Source: Mesostigma viride (taxonomy: Eukaryota; Streptophyta; Mesostigmatophyceae; Mesostigmatales; Mesostigmataceae). From it: a stretch of 64,000 nucleotides of DNA. Positions 1 to 11,399 of this stretch are shown here, in pieces. The stretch lies in NCBI GenBank assembly GCA_009746045.1, contig RPFO01000199.1, positions 783,986 to 847,985 on the forward strand, given 5' to 3'. Positions within the stretch are counted from its first letter, which is position 1. The number at the start of each line of letters is the position of its first letter. The translations under genes were made by a program, and so were the position numbers. Below the pieces are notes generated by a model. It saw nothing but the letters and a program-made list of their open reading frames with translations, did no database searches and was not told where the DNA came from.

Positions 1-1
1 C

Positions 2-2256
2 ACGGGAGGCCAGGCTGGCGACGGCGAGGGCGACGAGGGCGAGGCGGTGGACCCCGCGTGTGCGGGCGCCAGTATCAGCGTGGGGCTGGACACAGCCGTC
101 AACCAGGACCGGTACATCGCGTGGGCCAACGGCCGCGATGAGGGCGCGTCGGGCGACGTGGCGCCATCCCCCGTGGGCCCCGCGCGCTCGGCCGGCTACC
201 GGCTGCTCTCGCTGGTGGGCCATGAGAACGGCACGCGCCTGCTGGTCAACGGGGCTGACGTGGGCCTGGCCCTGCCCGCGCTGCTCCCTGCCCAGATCGC
301 GCTGGTGACCGGCGTGGGTGCCGCCAGCCCCGCGATGTGGGATGCCGTCTCCTTCCTGTGGGGACAGGTCACAGCCGCCACGGCCAGTGGCCAACCGCGC
401 GCCGCCACGTGGGCAGAGGGCAGCGCGTGGCGCCGGCTGCTTCCGTCTGGCACGCCCCCCCCTGCGCGCACGGCGCACAGCAGCGTGGTGGCCGACGGGG
501 CCATGTACGTGTTTGGCGGCGAGCGCGGCACGTACAGCTTTGGCGACGTGTGGGCGTACAACATCAGCGGCAACGCGTGGCGCTACGTGGTGCCTGGCGT
601 GGAGAAGGACGGCGCGCCGCGCGCTCGCCACGACCACAGCGTGGTGGGGTACAAGGGCGACTTGTACGTGTTCGGCGGGCAGGATGCCGACGGGAGCGTG
701 CTCGACGACCTGTGGCAGTTTGATGTTGGTGAGTCGCCGCTGTTTACCCTACCCTTGTCTACCCCACCCGTCCCCCTCCCCCTTGTAAAACCACCAGCTC
801 GACCCTGCTCCCACTGCCCTGCGTTCTATTCCTGGTGTGGTGGCAGTCCGCCCCTTTTTGGTGCATCTCCAGTGGCTGCTGGTGTTCTGACATGCATCGC
901 TTTTTATGACCATGCATGGCTCCCACTCTCCCCCTTCCCCCCACCCCACCCCCTCCCCTCTTCCCTTTTCATTACTCCTCCCCACCCCCCACTCCCCCAG
1001 CCTCGTCGGAGTGGAGCGACATCTCCCTCGTGGGCGGCCACGTGCCGGATGGCCTCGCCCGCTTTGGCCACGCCGCCGCCGTCTCCCCCTACCAGGGCAA
1101 GATGTTTGTCTTTGGCGGTTTCGACGGCAGCGCGATGCTGTCCGACCTGTGGATCTATGACTTCGGTGCGTGGCGGCGCGGGGCAGCCGTTGAAAACATG
1201 GAGTAGATGGGACGATTGGTCATCTGTACTAGTTCAAGTTTCTTGTCTCGTCTCGACAAGAGGCTGTGTATCTTTGATTGTAGTGTGGTGCAGCATTTTA
1301 GACTCCCGATGGTGCAGTCCATAAGCATGCCTTGGGCGTAAAAATCCGGTTTCTGGCCGGTGATTCCTTCCGCGCACGCGCTGCCATCCGCATGACAGCC
1401 GCTCGAAGCCTCCACTGCTACCTAACCCAAAGCTTACACCTGCACTCGTCCTTTGCTTGCCCCCGTGCGTGCGTACACTGCCCACCCCCCTCCCACGGTC
1501 CTTCCCCCCCTCTCCATCACTAACCGCCCTTTTACAGTCTCGGCCTCGTGGACCATGTCGCCCAACAACGGCACGGTGCCACCGCCCCGGTACGCCCACA
1601 GCGCGGTGCTCAGCCCCTCGGGCGCCCTCTATGTGTTTGGGGGCATGGACGCCGAGTACAACGTGTTCAGCGACGTCTGGCGATACAGCCCAGGTGAGGG
1701 TCACGCTCCTGGTTCTACCTTCCTGTAGAGTTGTGGCACATGTTTTGACCGTTGGCCCCGATCAGTTGTTTCCACCGGCAATGGAAACGAGACAAAGCAG
1801 GGTTGGAGCGAGCAGAAGTAGATATCCCCTTGTCTCCTTGGCATTTTTGTATCGGCGCACAAGCCAGCAATGCTGCTGGACGTTTCTATCTACTTGTGTT
1901 GACAGACTTGTGTTGATAGATTGCGGCTTCTATGAACCACACACAGTAGCTGGGTCCTGTCGATTGTGGGTCCTTTCAATTGTCACTGCTGTGGGTATAC
2001 ATTACCTGGCCTTTTGTGTTGGCGCACTCCCCCTCACGCATGGTGCCTTTCGTCTTATCTAGGACTGGCATGTTGTTTCCTTCCCCATCACTTGTTGGGC
2101 CGTGCAGACACGGACGAGTGGGAGGAGGTGCCGTCAAGCAACGGGGAGATGCGCTACGAGCACGCCGCCACCATCGTGGGCGATCGCATGCTGGTGTACG
2201 GCGGCCAGCAGACCGACTCCTTCCTCAGCTCCGTCAGCAGCTTGGCGGTCTACTGA
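2..2256 (+). CDS. Kelch-repeat protein, 3' part of gene (5' end outside window)
   Basis: Four exons are read: 2-728, 1001-1165, 1538-1693 and 2108-2256 (TGA). Donors are GTGAGT, GTGCGT and GTGAGG; all three introns are phase 1, and the frame is kept throughout. The product shows five Kelch blades, each with the hallmark V(Y/F)xGG core: MYVFGG, LYVFGG, MFVFGG, LYVFGG and MLVYGG, most followed by a DxW motif (DVWAYN, DLWQFD, DLWIYD, DVWRYS). The blades would form most of a beta-propeller, usually a protein-protein interaction surface. Residues before the blades form an acidic stretch and a beta-rich segment that I do not recognise. Exon 1 is open back to the window edge, so the true start is upstream. 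The family is sure; partner and pathway are unknown. Confidence 0.85.
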
Positions 2257-3870
2257 GGGGTCCATGGGGGGGCTTACAGCCACCCATCCAGCCTCTTTGC
2301 TCCCGCACGTTGCGGGGAAGAGGACTATATATTTGCTACTTCTTTGTATACTTGCATAGGCTCCACATAGCGCCACCATAGGAAGTCTTACTCGATATGG
2401 GGCGTTGCATTTTTTACAGGGTTTCGTGTTCTCCTGGCTTGACATTCCTGGCACATCCGTAGCTGGAATGTCCAGGTCGGCTAGGGAAGGAACAGCTTGT
2501 GAGTTATGCTTTAACTTGGAAGACCAGCCAAAAGGTCACTTTGTCGAAAATTGCGATCAAGGTTCGCATGGTAGGCTGTACCATATCTCAGCAGTTGGTC
2601 CAACGCGCTTTGCAACCTGTTGTTCCTTGCTGAGAGTTGCTGTCAAACAGATCAAGCAGTGATAACATGATTGAAACTTTGAATAACTGATGATTTTTTT
2701 TATGCATATCATGCGAAGTGCCATAGTGGGATCTGCTTACCCCTACTACCTGGGCAAAGATGTGGGTCCACCGGGGGGCGGCTGGCCAGGCCGGGGGACC
2801 TAGTTGGCAGTGCCCCGATTCTCGATGCCCTTTTGGAGCCACGATGTACATGCCTATGAGCTCTCAAAATGATGCGGTACGGCGTTCATCTAGGAAAATT
2901 TTTAGCTATCCGCTCATTTTATAGTTATGTTGCGGCGGGCTCAAAGGGGGCCGATCTGCCGCCTGTAGCGTAGCTCTACCGTACGTCACCTACATGCACC
3001 ATGTAAGGTGCTTGTTGTTACATAGGAGTAGAGAGAAGGGGACTGGCGTTGCGCCGGTACTAGTGCCTACTAGCCGGCAACCGTGCCCGCCCTTGATTGA
3101 GGGGGGCGCGGCGCCTTGAGACATGTGCTTTGTTTTTCATTTTCACACCGCGTACGTAGAGTGGTGTGGTGAACTTAGGGAGGCCTTTTTGCAGCTCGCA
3201 ACTTTCCCATGTGAGGAAAGGTGGGCTGGCCGCTAGGGGGGCCGCGCGCGTTGCGGCCACTATCAAGCGCGTTGCGCGTTGCGGCCACTATGGCTGTTAC
3301 GCCCAATGTAAGTCGACGCTGCCAGCCTCCCTGTGTTTCGGAGAGGTGACCCGCTGTTTTTCGAAGTATTGGTGAAGGGTTGTAGTGCTGGTCCAAGGGT
3401 GTTCCCCCATGGTGCTGGGGTGCGGCAGCCGGGCTTCAGTTGGGAGCCTGTAGTTTCGAAAGTCAAGGAAGAGGGAAGGCGGTTTTTAGAGAAGGTGGAT
3501 TTTGGCGGAGAGCCCTGCGAAAGGACAGCGCGAGCCCACCGCGAGGTAAAGATCCCTGAAGAAAGCGCTAGACTTGCCCTCGAGTAAAGTGTCCGCCGGG
3601 GATTTTTATCCTTGTAGCGGCGTGCACGAGGGAAGCAGGGCGTTTTTCAGACAAAGTGGGGTCAATAACAACCTAAAAAGATGCAGAGAAAGGGGTGCAC
3701 TAATGGCAGCGGCTGCCGTGGGTCGGGGGGGTCCTGTTCGGGCATGGGGAAGGCGGCAGGCGCCCTGTACCCTCTCGGCGCTCCGGCGAGCAGGCCCCTT
3801 CTGCCCTTGGCGATAAGGGAGAGGTGGGAAGCCGCGGTAAACCGTGGGAATTCATGCGCACTTATAAAAA
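2257..3870. other. Intergenic region, no gene recognised
   Basis: This holds the 3' UTR of the Kelch gene and then about 1.5 kb with only short, unconvincing frames. I see no repeat array, RNA gene or recognisable protein similarity. Confidence 0.5.
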
Positions 3871-5160
3871 CTTGTACCACCAGCGTTTATTGCTGCCATT
3901 CGTCGGCTGTATGAGGGCTCACGGGCAGTAGTGCGGACTGCGGAAGGCACCACCCCACCATTCCCCCTTCACCACGGGGTGTGGCAAGGTTGTGTCCCGT
4001 CCCCATATCTGTTCATTATTGTCGTGGATCACGTCATGCGCCGGGCACGTGCGCGCTTACTGCGCCTCTGAAGGGGTTCGAGCCCGGCTTGGACATCCTT
4101 AACGAGCGCGAACACGGCGGTCAGGTGGCCCTGGTTACCGCCTGTCCGACCTGATTTACGCAGATGATACCACCCTCATCGGGCGCCCCGAGCACATTCA
4201 GACCTGGCTGGACTGTCTAGGCTTAGAGGCGCGGGCGGTGGCTGGGGCTGGAGATTAGTGTCCGCAAAAGCTGAGGCGATGGTGATTGGGGCTACCAGCC
4301 CTGCCGCTGCCGCGGCTGCTAGACGGGGCGGAGGCCCCGTTCCGTGATCGCTTCAAACCATGCTGGGAAGCATGAGTCCCCGACACCGCCAACGATGTGG
4401 ACATCCGCATCGGGGCCTGGCCTGGGCTAGGCTTCGTTCGCTCACAACCTACTGGCACTCGAAGGACCTGGGCGAGCACCGCAAGCGAATGCTCTTCAAA
4501 GGTCCTCGTCCGCACGGTGCTTACGTATGGCGCCGAGGCATGGACACTCACGGACACACTGGCCGCCAAGCTGGACGGCAAGGTTCACAGGATGCTTCGA
4601 CAGGTCCTGAAAGTAGGGTTTTCCACACTGTCATAGGGGATCGTTAGAGTCTTTGTATCAGGGTATGCCTCGCGTTTCGGACGAGATTAGGCAGCGTAGG
4701 ATAGCATTTGTATAGGACATCTTGCTCGCAGTCACGTGCTTATTAATTAATCTTGCTCGCACCAGTCAGGTAGATACCGCCCTTGGTCTGGCCGGCCCCC
4801 AGCGGCTTGGCCTGAACCAGGGCGGCACATCCTCAACCTGGCCTGGCCCCAAGGACTCACCCTAGAAAGATGGGTAAACCTGCCTTGAACTACACTCACT
4901 GGATGTTGCTGGCCGACCTAGTGGTCCCAACTCAGTTTGAACACCATATTCACTCCCTCTCTCTTGCTTGGACTGCTATGCAGAACAAGAAGAGGTGGCA
5001 GAAGATTGTTCAGGCACACACGGCCAGCCCCTGTGGGCAAGACCCCTCCCCCCAAGCGGAAGGGGCGCTTTGCTGAGTAGCGTAGTTAGGTTTTTTTCTA
5101 GACTAGATAGCTTAGAGTTAGCTTAGTTCGGTCCTGCGGGCTTCGCCCACCTCCATTAAA
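3871..5160 (+). mobile_element. LINE family A, 5'-truncated and decayed ORF2 copy
   Basis: Conserved pieces of a non-LTR retrotransposon ORF2 appear in order but in different frames. They are an RT block (AAIRRLYEGS-like, then SPYLFIIVVDHVMRRARA), the RT active-site box YADDTTLIG near 4155-4190, then the C-terminal region with VLTYGAEAWTL (about 4520-4560) and EIRQRR (about 4680). The LTYGxExWTL plus GHLART layout resembles the RTE group. The 3' UTR (about 5080-5160) carries the GTAGTTAGG and CTTAGAGTTAG words shared with other copies and ends in an AT-rich tail. Several frameshifts and a 19-nt insertion (4731-4749) make it non-coding. Confidence 0.85.
4719..4761. repeat. 19-nt tail-only insertion with 12-bp target-site duplication
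   Basis: ATCTTGCTCGCA occurs at 4719-4730 and again at 4750-4761. The 19 nt between resemble the extreme 3' end of LINE family B and ORF1-B elements (CACGTG then TTAATTAA-type tail). The other LINE A copies have a single copy of the duplicated word here and no insert. Confidence 0.6.
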
Positions 5161-5405
5161 AAATTAAAATTAAATTAAATTATAACATGCCTCCGTTAGG
5201 AGATCATGTAGCACATATTCCTTGATGGATGGGTGGGGTGGAAGGAGCCGCGTAATCGAACTAACCTAACTCTAATCTAGCTACTAAGTCTAGAAAAGTC
5301 CTAACTACCCTACTCATCAAAACGCCTCCTCCGCTTGGGGCCGGAGGTGGTTTTCCCACAGGGTCGGGCGTGTGACTCAGCCTTGACAATCCGCTTCCAC
5401 CGCGA
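5161..5405 (-). mobile_element. LINE family A 3' end, tail-to-tail with the preceding copy
   Basis: Read on the minus strand this is the last part of ORF2 (about 5330-5405), the family A 3' UTR and the terminal hairpin at about 5190-5205, then the AT tail. It faces the plus-strand copy ending at about 5160, so the two form an inverted pair. Confidence 0.7.
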
Positions 5406-5427
5406 CAATACGCCCACCTCCATCCAT

Positions 5428-7385
5428 CCATTTAATTAATTAATTAATTAGGAACATAACTCCGTTGTGAGTGTATTTAGCACATACCCCAGAGAAAGGG
5501 CATATGGCTAACATTCTAAGCTACTACTTCCTGCAAGGGTGGGAATGTAAACAACACTTGCTCTAGTAGGTGCGGCTAACTGGGCACCTGCATCCCCATG
5601 ATCTATCAAGCTATGCCCAGCTAAGGGAGAGCCTGTCATGAGGGGGGAAGATCATCATGGCTATACAAGAGCTAGGGCATGGCTTCTCAGCAGAGAGTCG
5701 GACTCTCTGTCTAGGCAGGGCTGAGCTAATTCTTAATGCATCATCCATGGGGGTCCCATTACAGGCAGGGCGTGGCTAAATTCTTAAATGCATCATCCAT
5801 GGCCACTATGGGCGCACATGCGCGTAGGCCACGTGCTAGGCTAAGCCCTACTAATCTACACTACTGCTATATTCCCTAGACTGGGGTTGCTGGGGTGGCA
5901 GGGGGTGCCTGCCAGGGCTTGTGGTCGACGTGGATGACGTCCCCCTTCCAGTATACCGGTTTCCCCCCTGGCTTTGCCGTATCTGGAGGTAGGTCGGCCA
6001 TAGCTCGTGTCGCCGTTGTTGCTGGGCCGGCCAGGGTCAGGTCGTCGTCCAGCGTGAAGTGAGTCCTCGAGAGCTTCTTGCGGTTTTTAAGAAACAACAG
6101 CTTGTCCGCCATGTACTTTTAAAGGTGAGGAGCACATGTGCCGGGCCAGCCTTCCCCCGCGCGCGGGGGAGGCGGACAGACGACATGTCCAGCTCACCAG
6201 TAAGTAACATGGGGGCAAAAATGGCGCGCTTAAATGCCTCAAGAAGGCTCGTGGAGGTCTCACCTGCCGGCTGGTCGAAGTGCTTGACGATGACATTGTG
6301 GCTGCGCCGGGCGATGTCGGCTTCCTCGCGAAGGTCGAGGGCTTGTTGCTTGAGTTGTGCCGAGATGGTGAAGGTGGTGGAGGTGGTGTGCTGCTTAAGC
6401 AAGTCCGCCCAGGTGGAGGGAGCATCGCCGGCCGGGCCAGCAGGTGCCGGCTGGGCGGCGATGTCCTTCACCGCCTGGGCGGTGAGGCCGGCGGTGTCAT
6501 GCAAGCTCTCAAGGGCGGTGGCGGTGGCTTGAAGGCGGTGGTCGAGGTCGAGGAGCTGGGCTTTGATGTCGGCAGTGGAGGCGGAAATGGCAGTGGAGGT
6601 GGAGGCGGCGGCGGTGGAAATGTGAGGAAGTTCAGCAGTCAGCGTGCCACCCATTGCTGCGACGTCGGCAGCAAGGGGGGTCACGTGCTGCTGAAAGGCG
6701 TCCGTGAGGATGGAACGGAGGGTGGGGGCGGAGATGGATGGAGCCCAGATCTCGCCGTCAGAGCGCTGGAGAAGGGAGTTGAGGATGGCATGCTGGAGGC
6801 GGGGGCGGGGGAGCCGAAAACCATGCTGACGTTGTGCCAGCGGCTTCCGTCGGTGCAGAGGAGGCGTCCGGTGTCGTGGAGATGGAGGCACAGGTCGTAA
6901 AGCAAGGCGTAGTCCCCGTAGAAGATGCAGTGCAGAGCATCGGACGGAGACATGTTGGTCCAGTCGTGATCATCGACCAGGAAAGGTTGGAGCCGACAGC
7001 GCGGTTCCGAGGGGCGTGAAGACCCTCCAGTTTTGTCGGCGGAGCGGGCGCGTTTAGGGTCAGGCGATGCCGATGGCGAGGCATTGAGCCCGGGAGGTTG
7101 CTGGGCGACCACCAGTGCACGACTAGTGTCACCGCTGCCTGCCGGAGCTGGCAAAGCTACAGCCGCAGCTGCCGCATTTTCATGGGCGAGCGCATCCACC
7201 AAACTGCGTTGCGTCGACGGGCGTTTGCTCGTCATATATTGCGTCTTAGATTCGGAAAATTATATCAGCATGTGCGTCTTAGAAAGACGAAGCGATAGTG
7301 ATATTCACGGCTAAATTCGGTGCTCAAACGTGAAAGTTATGAGCTCCGACAGCCATGGCTACCTCGTGGCTCGTGGCTCGTAGTT
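5428..7385 (-). mobile_element. ORF1-only LINE-related element (family A), near full length
   Basis: Minus-strand order: 5' UTR (about 7385-7236, with a GCTCATAACTTTCACG-like word shared with two other copies), ORF1 from ATG at 7235, then about 440 bp of 3' UTR, the terminal hairpin word ACAACGGAGTTATG (5460-5473) and a (TTAA)n tail at 5428-5448. No ORF2 lies between ORF1 and the tail. The 3' UTR differs from that of the ORF2-bearing LINE A except in the last ~36 bases. Confidence 0.75.
5880..7235 (-). pseudogene. LINE ORF1 protein (coiled coil + RRM-like RNA-binding domain), frameshifted
   Basis: The start at 7235 gives MTSKRPSTQRSLVDALAHEN, conserved with the start of the 48.4 kb copy. A segment with SDGEIWAPS follows, then an Ala/Thr/Ser-rich helical stretch with STADIKAQLLDLDHRLQ, and then an RRM-like core beginning NVIVKHFDQPAGE with LLTFK and FTLDDDLTLA. 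A short C-terminal basic/aromatic region ends just before 5880. The layout matches the RNA-chaperone ORF1 proteins of APE-type LINEs (nucleic-acid binding, RNP formation). The frame changes near 6800 and near 6110, so this copy cannot make the whole protein. The only sizeable protein in the element is this one. Confidence 0.7.
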
Positions 7386-7410
7386 TAATTTAATTGGATG
7401 TATAATTTCC

Positions 7411-7668
7411 TCCCTCTCTCTTGCTTGGACTGCTATGCAGAACAAGAAGAGGTGGCAGACGATTGTCCAGGCTTCACGTTACTGAGGCTCACATGAGGCC
7501 AGCCCCAGTGGGCAAGCCCCCCCTGCCCCCAGAAGGAAGGGGCGCTTTGCTGAGTAGAGTAGTTAGGATTTTCTAGATTAGCTTAGAGTTAGCTTTGGTT
7601 TCGCGGCTTCGCCCACCTCCATTCATCCAGCAAGGGAATGTGTGCTACATGGTCTCCCAACGGAGTCA
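7411..7668 (+). mobile_element. LINE family A 3'-end fragment
   Basis: It carries the last ORF2 codons (AMQNKKRWQ), the family A 3' UTR and the terminal hairpin CTCCCAACGGAG near 7654-7665. It is strongly 5'-truncated. Confidence 0.7.
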
Positions 7669-7739
7669 TTGTCGTCAGAAAGCAACAAACGTGAAAACGC
7701 TAGCTTCCCAAATCTGAGATTCCGCGGAACACAGAAAGT

Positions 7740-7870
7740 AATTAAGAAAGCCCACTAGAAGCTACCAGCATGCAAGGAATCGAACATAGGACCTTTGGCA
7801 TGATTTCGCGGCTGTGTGAGTCTCCTGATCCGAAGGCATCTCACTTAACGTTTCGAAACAGCCCAACTGC
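7740..7870 (-). other. tRNA-like promoter word, possible old tRNA-derived repeat
   Basis: The minus strand carries TGTTCGATTCC at 7776-7786, a good match to the tRNA B box, preceded by CATGCCAAAGGTCC, a layout common in tRNA-related SINEs. The same CATGCCAAAGGTCCTA word recurs on the minus strand near 8304-8320 without the B box. No convincing cloverleaf closes, so this is not called a tRNA gene. Confidence 0.3.
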
Positions 7871-7904
7871 GAAAAACCTCTTTACCGGAGAGAAGTGCCA
7901 ATAA

Positions 7905-8110
7905 GTAAGTAAGTAAGTACTTGCGTGTCATGCGCAAAGGCATGCCACCGAGGACTATGTTAATCTCATTAGAAAAAATAATTACACAAAAGTTTAAACA
8001 AATATTGTCTGCATCATTCCCCAACCATTAAGCACTAGATGGGGTTGTAATCCTCATCCGAGGTGTCCTCTACTGTGAGGGGTGCCAATACGTCCGATAT
8101 TGCTGAATCT
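7905..8110 (-). mobile_element. SINE-like element with (TTAC)n tail
   Basis: On the minus strand it ends with GACACGCAAGTAC and then a TTAC tail (7905-7920 in plus coordinates). The body shares about 190 bp with copies at 32.6, 54.4 and 59.4 kb, including the GATGCAGAC and AATTATTTTTTCTAATGAG words. It has no coding capacity. Confidence 0.65.
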
Positions 8111-8353
8111 ACAGAAGATGACTCACCACTAGACCTAAGTGCGCAGGAGTACTACGCACGGACCTACGCGATATATTCTAGTATCGCCGAAGTAGGCAGG
8201 TTGACCACGGCTGGAATCTGGTTGTAGTGTGACGTACAAACCTAGAGGGCGTAGCCGAAACTAACTCATATCAACCGATCTTACATTGTCCGGTCCGTCG
8301 GTAGGACCTTTGGCATGTTTTATGTGCAATTAATTAATAGTCATGTTATAATT

Positions 8354-8472
8354 AAATTTAATTTACCTTAGTTAGGTTTCGCGGCTTCGCCCACCTCCAT
8401 CCATCCAGCAAGGGAATACGTGCTACATGATCTCCCAACGAGTTTTGTTATAATTTTATTTTATTTAATTTA
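8354..8472 (+). mobile_element. LINE family A 3'-end fragment
   Basis: This is a short piece of the family A 3' UTR (GGCTTCGCCCACCTCC, then GTGCTACATGATCTCCCAAC) followed by an AT-rich tail of TTTTA/TTTAA units. Confidence 0.6.
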
Positions 8473-10430
8473 ATCCGCGTGGCCCACGTCGCTAAACTGT
8501 GTTTAAGCTAGTCACCCTCATGCATAACTCACCACACTATTGTTTTGATGATAGCTGCGACATGCACACATGACCAATGTACTTGACGCTATGGATTAAA
8601 ACATGGCACCGTAATAAAAATAGTGCAGCCTTGTCCAAGCAGGCAAACTTGTACTTGGTACGCATTTGCCGAAACTGATGCAACCTAAGCTGTTCGATGT
8701 TTCACTGATCACTTTGTTAATATTAATCGATTAGTCACGTGCCCCTTTGGGGCAAAACTTATCCTAGTTTCTTAGAACATGTGGTGAGTACACAAGGTTC
8801 TCACAACTTACATGAGTGCGGCCGATGCAGGATGCACCTGCCTAGATGCTGTCGGAACCGTGAACGTAGCTTTGCTCTCTCATAGCTGAGGCTGTCTCAT
8901 TTAATGTAGTTCCACTATGTAAAATACACACACATGCCGGTACGCGCTCCATGGCATACGCCCCCCATCCCCAGCTTTGCGTGCAAGTGAATGCACGCAG
9001 CCACTCCTGATAATTGTAGGCTTCTGGTCAAGCACTCAAAACTAAAAAGCCCGTCCATTACTTATCCACGGTGTGGACTGAATGCTTTCCGTAGCGAATT
9101 CGAAACAGTTACCACATTGGCACATTCTCGCCAAAAGCCACACAACCTATGGATCGCGCCTACTGCTGGCGGACACGGAGGTGCCGAATGATGCGACTGC
9201 CCTCCACTTCCCCACTTGCCAATTCTCTTCGCTCCCCCTCTGCCATCTCTGGACAACGCCTCTCAGGGGCACTGGCAGGACATGGCCGAAGGGAACGCCC
9301 ACCCCCCCCGCTACATTTATCAAACCATAGGGATCAAGCCCTGTCTTCCAGACCACATCTACCAGACCATGGTGGGCTTCCTCGCTTGTTCCGCTGCCTT
9401 GGCTGCAAACTCAGCCTGTACGCCAGCACACAGCCAAGGGGGAGTTGTGTTGCCACGACGACATCCGTGTCAGTCTATAGAGCTTCAACAAACACCCTGG
9501 CAGGTAGCGCGCCACGATTGCCTTTCCGAAGATGTCATGCTTGCGTGAAAGCGCTGCATGTCTATGAAACAAGGCAAATGTGAGTCTCTGTGGTAAGCCA
9601 TGGCTGGTTTCCAATAAAGAGCTTTGTCTACCTTCAGTAGTTCATGCGAAGAGTATGTTTCTGAGACAATAATGCGCAGGTTTACTAATCCTTGCCATGC
9701 GCAAGGTGCACTATAGGTCACAGTGTCGAGCATTCCTTCTGCAGCTGGAGAGCCTCACTTGCCGAGTGCCCTTTCTACCATGGACAGGTGTACCTCTTCA
9801 CACACAGAGACACAACAACACACACATGCACACACTAAACGGTTGCCATATCTCCGCATGCGCCAACGTCGATACGGCTGGTCAGGCGCTCATGGTACCA
9901 TTTGTGGGTGTGCATCGAAAAAAACTTGACGGTGTGTCAGACAGACAAGCCACGGGACCAAAATGCCATGCCTTCTCGGGCAAACAAAATGATGTCATGT
10001 CAAAGGCATGATGCCATTATGAACACAGAAAAGGACGTCATGTTGATTTAGCGAGGGCCTGCAACAGTGGTCCACGCGAAATAAAACGTGGCATCCTTCG
10101 AACAAATAGACACACCGCAAAGAATAGATGGATGCAAGTGGCATGGCAGGGCACGGGCACAGCTCAAATGGGCAGGGCCAAACCCTCTACACCCAAGGGC
10201 ACACCCTCATGCCAATAAGAAACCACCTTCCCCTCTAGTGGCCATCCGGCCTGTGTCCAACCAGCTTGGAGATCTCCGCTCCAACCACATGGGTGGGAAC
10301 ATTGGGACCTACAGGGTGAACCAGTTCGGGGAAATATTGCGGGTTGCGATAATCAACGAAATGGAGAGAGGATGGGAGGTTCTTGCCCAGCAGGGCATAA
10401 GGGAAGGTGTGGCGAACGGGTTGCACATCG
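8473..10430. other. Non-coding stretch downstream of primase, nothing recognised
   Basis: There are only short overlapping frames on both strands without domain signals. If the primase gene has a further terminal exon beyond the 7-bp array it should lie here on the minus strand, but I could not identify one. Confidence 0.4.
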
Positions 10431-11366
10431 GCACTAGGCACTCGGCACTCGGCACTCGGCACTCGGCAGCAGGCAGCAGGCAGCAGGCAGCAGGCAGCCG
10501 GCAGCCGGCAGCCGGCAGCCGGCAGCCAGCAGCGGGCAGCGGGCAGCGGGCAGCCGGCAGCGGGCAGCCGGCAGCCGGCAGCGGGCAGCCGGCAGCCGGC
10601 AGCCGGCAGCCGGCAGCGGGCAGCCGGCAGCCGGCAGCGGGCAGCGGGCAGCGGGCAGCCGGCAGCCGGCAGCCGGCAGCCGGCAGCCGGCAGCCGGCAG
10701 CCGGCAGCAGGCAGCAGGCAGCAGGCAGCAGGCAGCAGGCAGCAGGCAGCAGGCAGCAGGCAGCAGGCAGCAGGCAGCAGGCAGCAGGCAGCAGGCAGCA
10801 GGCAGCAGGCAGCAGGCAGCAGGCAGCAGGCAGCAGGCAGCAGGCAGCAGGCAGCAGGCAGCAGGCAGCAGGCAGCAGGCAGCAGGCAGCAGGCAGCAGG
10901 CAGCAGGCAGCAGGCAGCAGGCAGCAGGCAGCAGGCAGCGGGCAGCGGGCAGCGGGCAGCAGGCAGCAGGCAGCAGGCAGCAGGCAGCAGGCAGCAGGCA
11001 GCAGGCAGCAGGCAGCAGGCAGCAGGCAGCAGGCAGCAGGCAGCAGGCAGCAGGCAGCAGGCAGCAGGCAGCAGGCAGCAGGCAGCAGGCAGCAGGCAGC
11101 AGGCAGCAGGCAGCAGGCAGCAGGCAGCAGGCAGCAGGCAGCAGGCAGCAGGCAGCAGGCAGCAGGCAGCAGGCAGCAGGCAGCAGGCAGCAGGCAGCAG
11201 GCAGCAGGCAGCAGGCAGCAGGCAGCAGGCAGCAGGCAGCAGGCAGCAGGCAGCAGGCAGCAGGCAGCAGGCAGCAGGCAGCAGGCAGCAGGCAGCAGGC
11301 AGCAGGCAGCAGGCAGCAGGCAGCAGGCAGCAGGCAGCAGGCAGCAGGCAGCAGGCAGCAGGCAGC
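10431..11366. repeat. Heptanucleotide array, unit GGCAGCA with GGCAGCC, GGCAGCG and GGCACTC variants
   Basis: About 130 units of 7 bp. GGCACTC units lie at the left edge, a zone of GGCAGCC/GGCAGCG units at about 10497-10705, then almost pure GGCAGCA with one three-unit GGCAGCG island near 10937-10957. Because 7 is not a multiple of 3 and no unit contains a stop, several frames on both strands stay open (period LLPAACC on minus, QQAAGSR on plus). The array touches the 3' end of the primase gene. Confidence 0.95.
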
Positions 11367-11399
11367 TGCGCGGCGACAAGGCGGCGGGCGCAGGCGTAC

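Noticed and set aside
7740-7870. tRNA gene
   Set aside because: There is a good B-box word, but the acceptor, D and T stems do not form a proper cloverleaf.
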